A stretch of 64,000 bases of DNA, taken from positions 1 to 64,000 of the forward strand of contig NW_020555841.1 of the NCBI RefSeq assembly GCF_003254395.2, given 5' to 3'. Positions 23,485 through 35,480 of the stretch are shown here, in pieces. This stretch comes from Apis mellifera (Eukaryota; Arthropoda; Insecta; Hymenoptera; Apidae). A model generated the notes under the pieces. That model did no database searches. It saw nothing but the letters and a program-made list of their open reading frames with translations, and was not told where the DNA came from. Numbering within the stretch: the first letter of the stretch is position 1; each line of letters starts with the position of its first letter. A program made the translations under genes and the position numbers.

Positions 23485-24462
23485 AATTTAAATTTTCAAT
23501 TTTAATTAATTTATAATTTTAATTTTATTTATAATTTATTATTTATTATTTAATTTATTTTATTTATAATTTTAATTAGTGTAGCGTTTTTAACTTTGTT
23601 GGAACGAAAAATTTTATGGTATATTCAAGATCGAAAAGGATCTAATAAAGTTTTTTTATTTGATTTATTTCAGCCTTTTAAAGATGGATTAAAATTATTA
23701 TCAAAAGAATAATTTTTTTTAATTATTCTAATTTACATATTATATAGACCAATAATAATATTTTTTTTATCATTAATTATACGAGTTTCATATCATTGGG
23801 TTAATTTTATTTATATAATGGAATTTAGTATTTTATTTATATTATTAATTTTAGGATCAAGCGTGTATCCAATGTTATTTGTTGATGAATTCAAATTGTG
23901 AATGAATTTCAAATTATAATTATGTTATTTTAGGTTCAATTCAGGTTTAGTTTCAACAATAATTTTTTTTGAAATTAATTTATTTTTTTTAGTTTTTAGA
24001 TTAATAATATTAATTGAAAGATTTTCTTTTAGTGAATTTATTAATTGTCAAAATAAAATTAAATTTGCAATTTTATTATATCCATTATATTTAATAATGT
24101 TTCCTGGAATATTAATTGAATTAAATCGAACACCTTTTGATTCGATTCAACGTGAGTCTGAATTAATTTCTGGTTTTAATATTGAATATCACGGAAGAAT
24201 ATTTATATTAATTTTTTTATCTGAATATATAAATATTATATTTATAAGAGTAATTTTAAGATTAATATTTTATAAATTTAATTATTGATCAATTTATTAT
24301 TATTTATTTATTTCATATTTATTTAATTATTTGAGTTATTTGAAAGTTATTTTACCTTGAAATCGTTATGATAAGTTAATATATATATGTTGAACTGAAA
24401 TATTAATATTAATAATAATTTATTTATTATATTTATATTATATAAAAGAAATTATTCAATAA
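23485..24462 (+). pseudogene. nad1: NUMT: ND1 pseudogene (unit 3)
   Basis: Same damaged ND1 as in units 1 and 2. The standard-code frame 24097-24288 is its interior. Confidence 0.92.
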
Positions 24463-24518
24463 TAAATACATATATATATACAATTTTAGAAAATAGAATA
24501 AATAAAATAAGTATTAAA

Positions 24519-24584
24519 AGTTAATAGAAAATTTTATTTCTATATTATATTTTCAAAATATATGCTTATTCAATTTCATTAACT
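24519..24584 (-). pseudogene. trnS2: NUMT: tRNA-Ser(UCN) relic (unit 3)
   Basis: Identical arms to units 1 and 2. Confidence 0.85.
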
Positions 24585-24657
24585 TATTTTTATAAATTAA
24601 TTAAATTTAGATAATATAATTTGAAGATTTTCAAATTAAATTTTCTCATAATTTTCT

Positions 24658-25690
24658 TAAATAAAATGATATAAAAAAATATAAGAAGTATGTAGTAGTA
24701 AATAATATATTAATATTTGTAAAAAGATATTCAATTAATTATTTACCTAATCATGTTAATAAAATAAAATTATTAATTATTATTAATAAAATAAAATAAA
24801 TATTCAATAATAAATTTTATTAAATAGATTGAATTTATTATTTATTAAATTGTTATTATATAATAAATATATAATAAAATATAATAAAATAGTGACATAT
24901 AAAATTTAAAATTGATATTACTAATCCAATTAACCTCCCCACTAAGTTTATTAGAAATTGCACGTAAAATTGAATATGCAAATAAAAAGTATCATTCAAG
25001 TTTAATATATGTTAAAGTATTTATTGGATTTTAAATTTTAAAATTATCTGGATCTTCTAAATGGTATGGAAATTAAAGATTAATAAATATAAAGATAAAT
25101 AAAATAATATAGAATCATAATAGATCTTGAATTGAAAAATATGAATGAAATGAAATTTTATAATTGTTGTAATTTGAACCTAATGGATTTGATGAACCAG
25201 TTAAATGAAGTGCAAATAAATGTAAAATAATTATAAATAAAATTACTATTGTTAAAATAAAATGTAATGAAAGAAATCGATTTAAAGTGACGTTATTAAG
25301 TGAAAATCCACTTCAAATTCGTAATACAATTTTCCAATGTATGGAATTAGTAAAATTGTAATAACTGTAGCTTATCAATGATATTTGTCTTCAAGATAAA
25401 TCATAACCTATAAATGCTGCTGCTACTGATATTAAAAGAATTAAAATTCCAATTTCCAATTTCTCATACTCTAAGTAATTTATACGAATAGTAAAATATA
25501 TTACATCTATTATGAATGTATATAACTATAAAATAAAGTGAAACACCATTTATATGAATTAATCGAAATAATCAACCTGAATTTATATCTTTTGTAATAT
25601 TTGTAATTGATCAAAATGCAATATCAATATTGCAGGACAATAATGTATGATATAAATCGAGAAATAATTTGAATTATTAAAAAAATTCCT
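24658..25690 (-). pseudogene. cob: NUMT: cytochrome b pseudogene, 5'-truncated (unit 3)
   Basis: Same truncation point (25690) as in units 1 and 2. Confidence 0.92.
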
Positions 25691-26753
25691 TTTTTTCTAT
25701 GACTTATTTGTTCAATTATAATACGGCTTATTATATCATTTTCAAACTTCTATTTAATTTCACCATGCCAATTTCTATCATTGCCTATCATTGAATATAT
25801 CTTATATATAAAAATATAAGTAGATATCATATTATTCTCTAATACGGAATGATTACATCCAACTTCAAAATTTTCAACGATATTGTATGGTAAAATTGTA
25901 GATTCTAAATTGAGTCGTTGAATCCAAATATAATCTATTTCCATCTAAATTTTCAAGTGTTAAAGTATCATCTCGAAACATCTGTATCTGCATCATCCGT
26001 AGTTAGATTATCGAGATTTAAAATTTTATTTAAATGACATGAATATTTCATAAAAATATTTCACACCAATCTTCTTACCAATGCTTTACCATTTTATCTT
26101 CTTATATTATCATCTTGTGATACGTGATACGTTAATGTTAATGTTCTTTTGATACGCATAAATCATTTTCATCTAAATTAATATTTACAAATTTAAATTC
26201 TTCTGAAAACAAAATTATCATTGCATTTGGCAAATAAAACGTAAATCAACAAATCAAACGTAAAAAGCATAAAAATGTATGTAAAAATGTACATTTACTA
26301 TAATCATAGAAGAAGAACAAAAATAATGATGTTAGATTCTGTCTGTTTTAATTTTCTAATGAAAAGAGAAAAATGAATATTTTAACCTGATGGATGTTTA
26401 ATCCAAGCTTAGTATTTTACTGTCATTATATTTTTAGATACATGTTGTAACGAAGGACCAAAAGTTCCTATATCTGATAACCAAATTTCTTGCTTCGTTT
26501 CATTACGTTTAAAGATGATAGAATAGAATAGCCTTAAAGTTAACGATTGTGCTTCTGCATAACATCTTAAAATTGCCCATCTTAAAATTTACGTATGTGC
26601 AATGACAGTGTGCATATTGGATGAATTTTTTCCTTATAAAAAAGAAAAAAAAATATTGATATATTTATTACATAAAAGTCATTGATGTTAATATTTGTCT
26701 TAATCCAATAATATATATATATATTATATAATATTATATATATATTATATTAT

Positions 26754-26804
<51 letters not shown>

Positions 26805-26921
26805 GTTTAATTTTTAATTTTACGATTTACAGAAAACTTACATATTTAAGAAGACTAGAGTCAAAACTTCCTTCACCATTTTCACAAGAAAACATAACGC
26901 AGTGGATTTTAATGAAACGAA
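25691..26921 (-). pseudogene. Unidentified gene relic, upstream exons (unit 3)
   Basis: Same blocks A, B and C as in units 1 and 2. Block B lies at about 26387-26632, and block C includes 25750-25944. Same shared lesions. Confidence 0.58.
26708..26800. repeat. Expanded TA microsatellite in relic intron (unit 3)
   Basis: Long TA tract like that of unit 2, with small length differences. Confidence 0.85.
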
Positions 26922-26944
26922 TGTTGTCATTTCATTACAAATTA

Positions 26945-27185
26945 TTACAAATTTATTAATGGCAATTGAACAAATCCATACGATATCTCGGATCTTATCT
27001 CGACTTTATCTTCTACAGAAAAAAATTGAGCAATTGTGTTCGTAATAAGTTCACATGTGCTTAGATTCATGAATTTTCTTTTTTCACCAGAGTCGTTTTA
27101 AATATTCCATCACAGTATTTACAGTTTTTACAAATTATAAATCACGAGATTAGACCATTATAATTTCCACATTGTCCATTTCCAC
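26945..27185 (-). pseudogene. 3'-terminal exon relic (unit 4)
   Basis: Same terminal exon as in units 2 and 3. Confidence 0.5.
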
Positions 27186-28287
27186 CTAATACAATTAAAT
27201 AATATTATTATTCTTTATTAATAATACGGACAATTTTTATGGAACAAAGTATATTTGAAATGGATTATTATTATTATCTGAAACACAAAAATTATTATGA
27301 GTTTAAATATTTCTGCATTATTATAATTCTTAATTAAATGTGATATAATTTTTAAAAGAATGTTCGAAATAACGACCCATATGGAACTTCATATGGGTTG
27401 AAACAATATATAAAATTTATTTTTATTTATGTTCTAAAATTCTATTGTACAAACAATTTTGAATTTTAAAATATAAATTTGCAAAAATGTTCAAGAAAAA
27501 ATTATTAAATTATTTACACCTTCACATTTTCAAATTAAACAAATAAAGAAAACTAAAGAAAATAGAAACACTTCACTAAGCTCTTATTTTCAAACATTTA
27601 TTGTTTCAAACCACTGATTTTCTTTTTTTTATCTCTTTTTACTGACAAATTTTCAATATATTACTTTCGTATAGGTTATAATCATTAAGGTTACGTAAAA
27701 TTGTTTCGTATTATTCATACCAATCTTTTGAAATTATGCATTAAATTTATTTATACTTTTATAAATTATATTTTAAATATATATTAATAATATATGTGTA
27801 TATCTATATATATACGAATTTATATGATTTACAAAATTACAAATTCACAGAATATCTATTAGAAAATAACGTGATTAAACGTGACGGCAAAAAACGATAT
27901 TTAAATTAAATAACCTAAACGTATTTTAGCTCCTCTATAACAATATTCGATTTAAAGTATTTTATATATATATTTACACATTGTTATAAATTAAAATAAT
28001 ATACCACACCTGTTAACAATATTATTCTTAATTATTTTAATTGTCATAATTTTGATATATATTTAGTTCTAATAAATATATCACGAATTTATTTATCGAA
28101 CAAATAATACTAATATTACTAGACGATATATATGACAGATTTTCATAAAAATATAAATTATTTATATTATCAAAAATCTTTATCTTTCTTTAATTTTCAC
28201 CTTTATAGAAAGATACAATGCATACTATATACATGCATATATATAAACATTTATACTGTATTCTTTCACATACACACACACATATAT

Positions 28288-28336
<49 letters not shown>

Positions 28337-28725
28337 ACATCAAATTAGATCAATCTTTAATTTTTTTAAATTAATTTAAATAATATGTCTCAACGAAATA
28401 CTTCTTTTAATGTAAATATAATTCAATTGAATTTGTGTTATCGAAATTAATGATAATTTTGTTTTATATGAAATATTGCGAGTATAATAAATTATATATA
28501 TATATATATAATTATATAAATATATTTAAATAAATATGTTTATTAATATTTATATATATAGTAGTATATATTTATGTATTATATAAATTATATATATTTA
28601 TATATTTATATATATAAAAAGATTAAAAATTTATACTAATATAAATTATAACGTATTAAAAAATATGAATAATAAGTTTATTTGTTTGTAAAAATTTGAA
28701 AATTAAATTTGAAATAATTAATTTT

Positions 28726-29506
28726 TATTTTATTTATATATATGTAATCTTTTTAAATTTATTATATTAATAAATTATTTATAAAATTTAAATTATTATT
28801 AAAAATATAAATTAATGTTAATAGATATTTCTGTAACAATAAAAGAAAGTTTAATTCGGAAATTAATTTTTATAATGATTAATATAAACGCCAGCAATAG
28901 CAATTAAACTTGATTTATAAATTAATTTATTCTAGTAAAATTTATATATAAAAATTTAAATTATAATTAAATTTATTGATTTTAGGTGAAATTTAGAATT
29001 AATTATAAATAATTATTATTAAGATTAATTAATATTATAATGCTTAATAAAATATTAGGATTAGATATCCTATTATAGAAAAATAAATTAAATATTAAAT
29101 AATTAAATATTGAATTATTAAAATTAAATAATATGGCGGCTTTTATCTATTATATCTAATTAGATATACTTGTTTATTAATTCGATAATCCACGATAAGA
29201 AATACTTGAGTTTAAATTTCTGTATTGTTGTTTTAATTAATTTGAATAAATTTGAGTTAGAAATGTTTTAAATAAAAATAATTCAAATCAAAATGTATTA
29301 TATTCAAGATAAGAAATGAGTCTTAATAAATTCAATTTTTGGTTTATTTATTTTAATATAAATATAAAAAAAATTTTAAAGTAAATTAAAATAATTATTT
29401 TAATTGAAGATTGTTTTAAAAAATGTATAAATTACCCGTCAATTTCATTAAAGTTGAAATAAGTGGTAAGTAACATAATAAATGTATTGGAATGCGTTTT
29501 TAGATT
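28726..29506 (+). pseudogene. rrnS: NUMT: 12S rRNA pseudogene (unit 4)
   Basis: 12S signatures as in units 2 and 3; 5' end estimated. Confidence 0.85.
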
Positions 29507-29573
29507 TAAAATTTTAGTTTAAAAAAAATAATTCTTTTACATTGAAAAAATTTAAAAAATTTTTTCAATTTTA
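29507..29573 (+). pseudogene. trnV: NUMT: tRNA-Val relic (unit 4)
   Basis: Same acceptor pair and anticodon loop as in the other units. Confidence 0.62.
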
Positions 29574-30814
29574 TAAATTAATTTATTAAATTTTTTTTTG
29601 AAGTTTAAAATTATAATTTTTAAAAATTTAAAAGAAATTGAAGTTAAATTAAATTGAAATAATTATTTTGAATTAATTTTTATTTTTATAATTAAAAGTA
29701 ATGTGAATGAAAGTTATTAAATATCAGAAAGTAAAATTTTGTTTTATACCTTTTGTATCAGGATTGATTAAAATTTATTTAAAAATTTGAAATATCTCGA
29801 AAATAAGAGAACTAAATTTATAAATTTTTTTGTAACATTAAAATTATAAATATAAATTTAGAAATTAAATGTTATTCGAACTTATTAATATTTAGTTTTT
29901 TTTAGAAATAAATTTAATTTAGATATAAAAATTTTAATAAATTAAATTTTAATTTATTTTATTAGTTCTTATATTAAAAATTTATGGGATAAACTATAAA
30001 TTTTGAATAGAAATATAATTTATTTAATTTTAATATTATGGAAATATCTTTTTTTAATTTAAAAAATTTAATAATTTAATTTAATAAAGATTTAAATTAA
30101 AATTTTATTTATTATATAAAAATATATGTTAAAATTGTAAAAATATAGAAATAATGATTAAATTAGTAATAAAAATATATTTTAAATTGAAATTATTTAA
30201 ATTATATAATTTAAAGGAACTCGGCAAATATATTATTCATCTGTTTATCAAAAACATGTCCTATTGAATTTAATTTTAGGTCGATTTGCTTCATGAAATA
30301 AAATTTAAATAGCTGCAGTATAGACTGCAGCTATTTAAATATGACTGTACAAAGATAACATAATAAATTATCTTTTAATTGAAGAATTGAACAAACGAAT
30401 TAATGAAATAATAATTGTCTCTAAATTATAAAATGAATTTAAATTTTTAGCAAAAATTGCAAAATTTAATTATAATGGGACGATAAAACCCTTTAGAATT
30501 TTATTTAATTTAGTTATTTATTTAAATTATTTTTAAATAAATAATTAATTAAATTTGATTAAAAAATATTTTTGATTTATAATTTATAATTAAAAAAAAT
30601 AAATTACCTTAGAGAAAACAGCGTAATATCTTTTGATAGATCATATTGATAAAGATGATTGCGATCACGATGTTGAATTAAGATAAAAATTAAACGCAGG
30701 AATTTAAGTTTTTAAGTCTGTTAGAGTTTCAAAATCTTATTTAATTTTCTATCCATAATAAAAAATAAATTAATTGTACGAAAGGACTTTAATTTGTAAA
30801 TTATTTATAAATAA
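29574..30814 (+). pseudogene. rrnL: NUMT: 16S rRNA pseudogene (unit 4)
   Basis: Full-length form, with a shorter T run near 29825 and the palindrome at 30303-30340. Confidence 0.9.
30303..30340. repeat. Perfect 17-bp palindrome in 16S relic (unit 4)
   Basis: Unchanged arms and loop; all four units keep it perfectly. Confidence 0.95.
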
Positions 30815-30884
30815 ATTAATTAATAAATTTATATAAAATGCATATAAATTTAGAATTTAATTATATTAATTTATTTAAATTAAT
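30815..30884 (+). pseudogene. trnL1: NUMT: tRNA-Leu(CUN) relic (unit 4)
   Basis: TTTAGAA loop between 16S and ND1, as in the other units. Confidence 0.55.
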
Positions 30885-30889
30885 AAATA

Positions 30890-31867
30890 ATAATTTAAAT
30901 TTTCAATTTTAATTAATTTATAATTTTAATTTTATTTATAATTTATTATTTATTATTTAATTTATTTTATTTATAATTTTAATTAGTGTAGCGTTTTTAA
31001 CTTTGTTGGAACGAAAAATTTTATGGTATATTCAAGATCGAAAAGGATCTAATAAAGTTTTTTTATTTGATTTATTTCAGCCTTTTAAAGATGGATTAAA
31101 ATTATTATCAAAAGAATAATTTTTTTAATTATTCTAATTTACATATTATATAGACCAATAATAATATTTTTTTTATCATTAATTATACGAGTTTCATATC
31201 ATTGGGTTAATTTTATTTATATAATGGAATTTAGTATTTTATTTATATTATTAATTTTAGGATCAAGCGTGTATCCAATGTTATTTGTTGATGAATTCAA
31301 ATTGTGAATGAATTTCAAATTATAATTATGTTATTTTAGGTTCAATTCAGGTTTAGTTTCAACAATAATTTTTTTTGAAATTAATTTATTTTTTTTAGTT
31401 TTTAGATTAATAATATTAATTGAAAGATTTTCTTTTAGTGAATTTATTAATTGTCAAAATAAAATTAAATTTGCAATTTTATTATATCCATTATATTTAA
31501 TAATGTTTCCTGGAATATTAATTGAATTAAATCGAACACCTTTTGATTCGATTCAACGTGAGTCTGAATTAATTTCTGGTTTTAATATTGAATATCACGG
31601 AAGAATATTTATATTAATTTTTTTATCTGAATATATAAATATTATATTTATAAGAGTAATTTTAAGATTAATATTTTATAAATTTAATTATTGATCAATT
31701 TATTATTATTATTTATTTCATATTTATTTAATTATTTGAGTTATTTGAAAGTTATTTTACCTTGAAATCGTTATGATAAGTTAATATATATATGTTGAAC
31801 TGAAATATTAATATTAATAATAATTTATTTATTATATTTATATTATATAAAAGAAATTATTCAATAA
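30890..31867 (+). pseudogene. nad1: NUMT: ND1 pseudogene (unit 4)
   Basis: Same ND1 relic and same lesions; interior standard-code frame at 31503-31694. Confidence 0.92.
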
Positions 31868-31923
31868 TAAATACATATATATATACAATTTTAGAAAATA
31901 GAATAAATAAAATAAGTATTAAA

Positions 31924-31989
31924 AGTTAATAGAAAATTTTATTTCTATATTATATTTTCAAAATATATGCTTATTCAATTTCATTAACT
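31924..31989 (-). pseudogene. trnS2: NUMT: tRNA-Ser(UCN) relic (unit 4)
   Basis: Identical arms to the other units. Confidence 0.85.
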
Positions 31990-32062
31990 TATTTTTATAA
32001 ATTAATTAAATTTAGATAATATAATTTGAAGATTTTCAAATTAAATTTTCTCATAATTTTCT

Positions 32063-33231
32063 TAAATAAAATGATATAAAAAAATATAAGAAGTATGTAG
32101 TAGTAAATAATATATTAATATTTGTAAAAAGATATTCAATTAATTATTTACCTAATCATGTTAATAAAATAAAATTATTAATTATTATTAATAAAATAAA
32201 ATAAATATTCAATAATAAATTTTATTAAATAGATTGAATTTATTATTTATTAAATTGTTATTATATAATAAATATATAATAAAATATAATAAAATAGTGA
32301 CATATAAAATTTAAAATTGATATTACTAATCCAATTAACCTCCCCACTAAGTTTATTAGAATTGCACGTAAAATTGAATATGCAAATAAAAAGTATCATT
32401 CAAGTTTAATATATGTTAAAGTATTTATTGGATTTTAAATTTTAAAATTATCTGGATCTTCTAAATGGTATGGAAATTAAAGATTAATAAATATAAAGAT
32501 AAATAAAATAATATAGAATCATAATAGATCTTGAATTGAAAAATATGAATGAAATGAAATTTTATAATTGTTGTAATTTGAACCTAATGGATTTGATGAA
32601 CCAGTTAAATGAAGTGCAAATAAATGTAAAATAATTATAAATAAAATTACTAATGTTAAAATAAAATGTAATGAAAGAAATCGATTTAAAGTGACATTAT
32701 TAATTGAAAATCCTCTTCAAATTCGTAATACAATTTTCCAATGTATGGAATTACTGATTGTAAAATTGTAATAACTGTAGCTTATCAATATGATATTTGT
32801 CTTCAAGATAAATCATAACCTATAAATGCTGCTGCTACTGATATTAAAAGAATTAAAATTCCAATTTCCAATTTCTCATACTCTAAGTAATTTATACGAA
32901 TAGTAAAATATATTACATCTATTATGAATGTATATAACTATAAAATAAAGTGAAACACCATTTATATGAATTAATCGAAATAATCAACCTGAATTTATAT
33001 CTTTTGTAATATTTGTAATTGATCAAAATGCAATATCAATATTGCAGGATAATAATGTATTGATGATTTAAATCGAGAAATAATTTGAATTATTAAAAAA
33101 ATTCCTAAAATTGATAGAAAATTTCATATGTAATTAATATTTATTGGTATTGGCAAATAAAAAAAAAAGATTGTTGATATAATTATTTTTAAAATCTCAT
33201 TAGAATTAAAGAAATTTAAAAATTTTTTCAT
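32063..33231 (-). pseudogene. cob: NUMT: cytochrome b pseudogene with 5' end retained (unit 4)
   Basis: Unlike units 1-3, this copy runs to an ATG at 33229-33231. The N-terminal part reads MKKFLNFFNSNEILKIIIST and, after a one-base shift in an A run, PININYIWNFLSILGIFLII and QIISRFKSSIHYYPA. From about 32640 rightward it differs from units 1-3 at several sites, for example TATCAATATGATATTTG instead of TATCAATGATATTTG, and is closer to an open frame. It looks like an independent and less damaged version of the same mitochondrial segment. Confidence 0.92.
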
Positions 33232-33299
33232 TATGGGTTTAATTTAAATATTAAATTATTTTTTTTTCCGAAGATTTTTTTTCAATGTATGTAATTTTT

Positions 33300-33830
33300 A
33301 TTATTAGTAACAGATAAAAGTTAATATAAAAATTATTGTAATGAATAATGTAGTATTTATTTTTGTATATAAATAGATTAAATCAATATTTTTAATTAGA
33401 TTAAAATATATTTCATTATTTATTATTATTTTTTTTTGATAATTTAAATGATAATATTATTAAAAATAAAATTTGTAAAATTAATTTAATTTTAAATTTT
33501 AAAAGTTCGTTTATTAAGGAAATAATATATGAAGATATTACTAATACTCTCTTAAAAGACAATTAATATTATCATAATTAATAATTATGTTTGAAAAGCA
33601 ATTAATGATTAATTAATAATGAATTTATTGGACAGGTTAAAAATAATATAGTAGAAATATAAATTGAATATACAATTAAATAAATTAATAAAATTGATGG
33701 ATTATTATAAGTATTATTTAAATAAATTCTTGAAATTATTGAAATTATGGTTGATAATAAAATTTTAGATAAAATTAAAATTGTTGTTATAATGAATTTA
33801 ATATAAATTATAATTTTAATTATATATATA
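33300..33830 (-). pseudogene. nad6: NUMT: ND6 pseudogene (unit 4 only)
   Basis: Directly upstream of CytB on the same strand, as in insect mitochondria. Read with the mitochondrial code it gives hydrophobic blocks INFIITTILILSKILLSTII, LLIYLIVYSIYISTILFLT and a terminal TLFITIIFILTFICY, separated by frame changes. Length is close to a normal ND6. The identification rests on position, strand and membrane character, since ND6 is poorly conserved. The NUMT ends near 33838, without tRNA-Pro or tRNA-Thr. Confidence 0.7.
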
Positions 33831-33849
33831 TAATAAATATTTATTGTTC

Positions 33850-34041
33850 AAAAATTCAACGATACTGTATGGTAAAATTGTAGATTCTAAATTGAGTGTT
33901 GAATCCAAATATAATCTATTTCCATCTAAACTTTCAATTGTAAAGTACTATCTCGAAATATCTGATGTATCTACATCATCCGTAGTTAAATTATCGAAAT
34001 CTAAAATTTTATTTAAGTAAAATGAATATTTCATAAAAATA
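33850..34041 (-). pseudogene. Unidentified gene relic, block C remnant (unit 4)
   Basis: Corresponds to about 11080-11270 of unit 1 but is diverged. It reads LDGNRLYLDST running into LNLESTILPYSIVE without the one-base insertion found in units 1-3 (GATTCAACAC here, GATTCAACGAC there). The last 180 bp of block C present in units 1-3 are missing; ND6 abuts instead. Interrupted on its upstream side by the mariner. Confidence 0.55.
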
Positions 34042-35303
34042 TTGGGTTGGCAACTAAATAATTGCGGATTTCACTCATAGATGTGCTTCAATTGAATTTT
34101 TAGGTTTGCTGGCGTAGTCCAAATGTAAAACACATTTTGTTATTTGATAGTTGGCAATTCAGCTGTCAATCAGTAAAAAAAGTTTTTTGATCGGTTGCAT
34201 AGTTTTCGTTTGGCGTTCGTTGAAAAATGGAAAATCAAAAGAAACATTATCGTCATATTTTGCTTTTTTATTTTTGCAAAGGGAAAAACGCATCGCAAGT
34301 TCACAAAAAGTTATGTGCTATTTATGGTGACGAAGAAAAGAACGGCAGTGTCAAAATTTGTTTGACAAATTTCGTTCTGGTGATTTTTCAAAGACGAAAA
34401 ACGCTCTGGTCGTCCAGTTGAAGTTGATGACGACCTAATCAAAGCAATAATCGATTCAGATCGTCACAGTACAACTCGTGAGATTGCAGAGAAGCTTCAT
34501 GTATCGCATACATGCATTGAAAACCACTTAAAACAACTTGGCTTGTTCAAAAACTCGATACATGGGTTCCTCACGAACTGAAAGAAAAGCATTTAACGCA
34601 ACGCATTAACAGCTGCGATTTGCTAAAGAAACGTAATGAAAATGATCCATTTTTAAAACGACTGATAACTGGCGATGAAAAATGGGTTGTTTAACAATAT
34701 CAAGCGGAAAAGATTGTAGAGCAGACCACATGAACCAGCTCAAACAACATCAAAAGCTGGTATTCATCAAAAGAAGATTTTGTTATCAGTTTGGGATTAC
34801 AAAGGAATTGAGAAGAGAAGAAATCTATTTTGAACTCTTACCACCCAACCGAACGATCAATTCTGTTGTCTACATTGAACAACTAACGAAATTAAACAAT
34901 GCAGTTGAAGAAAAGCGATCCGAATTGACAAATCGAAAAGGTGTTGTATTCCATCATGACAATGCAAGGCCACACATATCTTTGGTCACTCGGCAAAAAT
35001 TATTGGAGCTTGGTTGGGATGTTTTGCCACATCCACCATATAATCCTGACCTTGCACCATCTGATTACTTTTTGTTTCGATCTTTACAAAACTCCTTGAA
35101 TGGTAAAAATTTTAATAATGATGATGATATCAAATCGTATCTGATTCAGTTTTTTGCTAATAAAAACCAGAAGTTTTATGAACGTGGGATTATGATGCTG
35201 CCTGAAAGATGGCAAAAGGTCATTGATCAAAATGGGCAACACATTACAGAATAAAGTTATTTAGTTCCATGAAAAAATTGTCTTTGATTTTCTAAAAAAA
35301 ATT
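34042..35303 (+). mobile_element. Degenerate mariner transposon, 3' TIR lost
   Basis: The 5' terminal inverted repeat starts TTGGGTTGGCAACTAAATAA directly after a TA (34040-34041), the mariner target dinucleotide. A transposase relic follows. The right end stops after TTTTCTAAAAAAAAT: the expected complementary TIR (ending GTTGCCAACCCAA) is absent, and unit sequence resumes at TTACCAATGC. Units 1-3 show the unoccupied site at about 11266-11290, so this insertion is private to unit 4. About 15 bp of host sequence were lost with the TIR. Confidence 0.92.
34227..35254 (+). pseudogene. Mariner transposase pseudogene (D,D34D)
   Basis: A DDD/E-family transposase that would cut and paste mariner DNA. 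It starts MENQKKHYRHILLFYFCKGK. A frameshift near 34340 follows YGDE, with further shifts and stops between about 34560 and 34780. Recognisable parts are the helix-turn-helix region (DSDRHSTTREIAEKLHVSHT, 34455-34515), the first catalytic Asp in ITGDEKW (about 34665), the second in VVFHHDNARPH (about 34948), and the third in PDLAPSDYF. Exactly 34 residues separate the last two, the mariner signature. The long open frame 34682-35254 is the C-terminal half with its own fortuitous ATG. Not able to encode an intact enzyme. Confidence 0.93.
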
Positions 35304-35480
35304 TACCAATGCTTATTATTTTATCTTGTTCATCCTATCATGTGATTCATTAATATTAATGTTTTTTTGATACGTTTAAATCATTTTCATCTAAATCAAT
35401 ATTCCCGATAAAATTTTTCTGATAAACTTGTTTCACTGGCAAATGCACGAATGAAACGTTAAAAACACAAAAATGTACCA
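35304..35480 (-). pseudogene. Unidentified gene relic, start of block C (unit 4)
   Basis: Continues the relic beyond the mariner. The minus strand reads NIDLDENDLNVSKK, comparable to NINLDENDLCVSK in units 1-3, after a TTTATCAG that replaces TTTTCAG. Divergence from units 1-3 is far greater than among those units. This points to an older paralogous copy. Confidence 0.5.

Larger units (their letters stand above)
19521..26921. repeat. Tandem unit 3
   Basis: 7401 bp. Differs from unit 2 mainly in the lengths of the two TA tracts and a few single-base indels. Confidence 0.95.
26922..35480. repeat. Tandem unit 4, divergent right edge of the array
   Basis: Nearly identical to units 2 and 3 up to about 32640, then increasingly different. 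It carries CytB 5' sequence and ND6, which units 1-3 lack. Its host exon relic is shorter and more diverged, and a mariner interrupts it. Recognisable similarity to the units fades near 35480. Confidence 0.85.

Noticed and set aside
4799..35480. Possibility of a functional mitochondrial genome contig
   Set aside because: Only a 12S-to-ND6 segment is present, it is repeated, carries stops and frameshifts even in the mitochondrial code, and is joined to nuclear exon relics.
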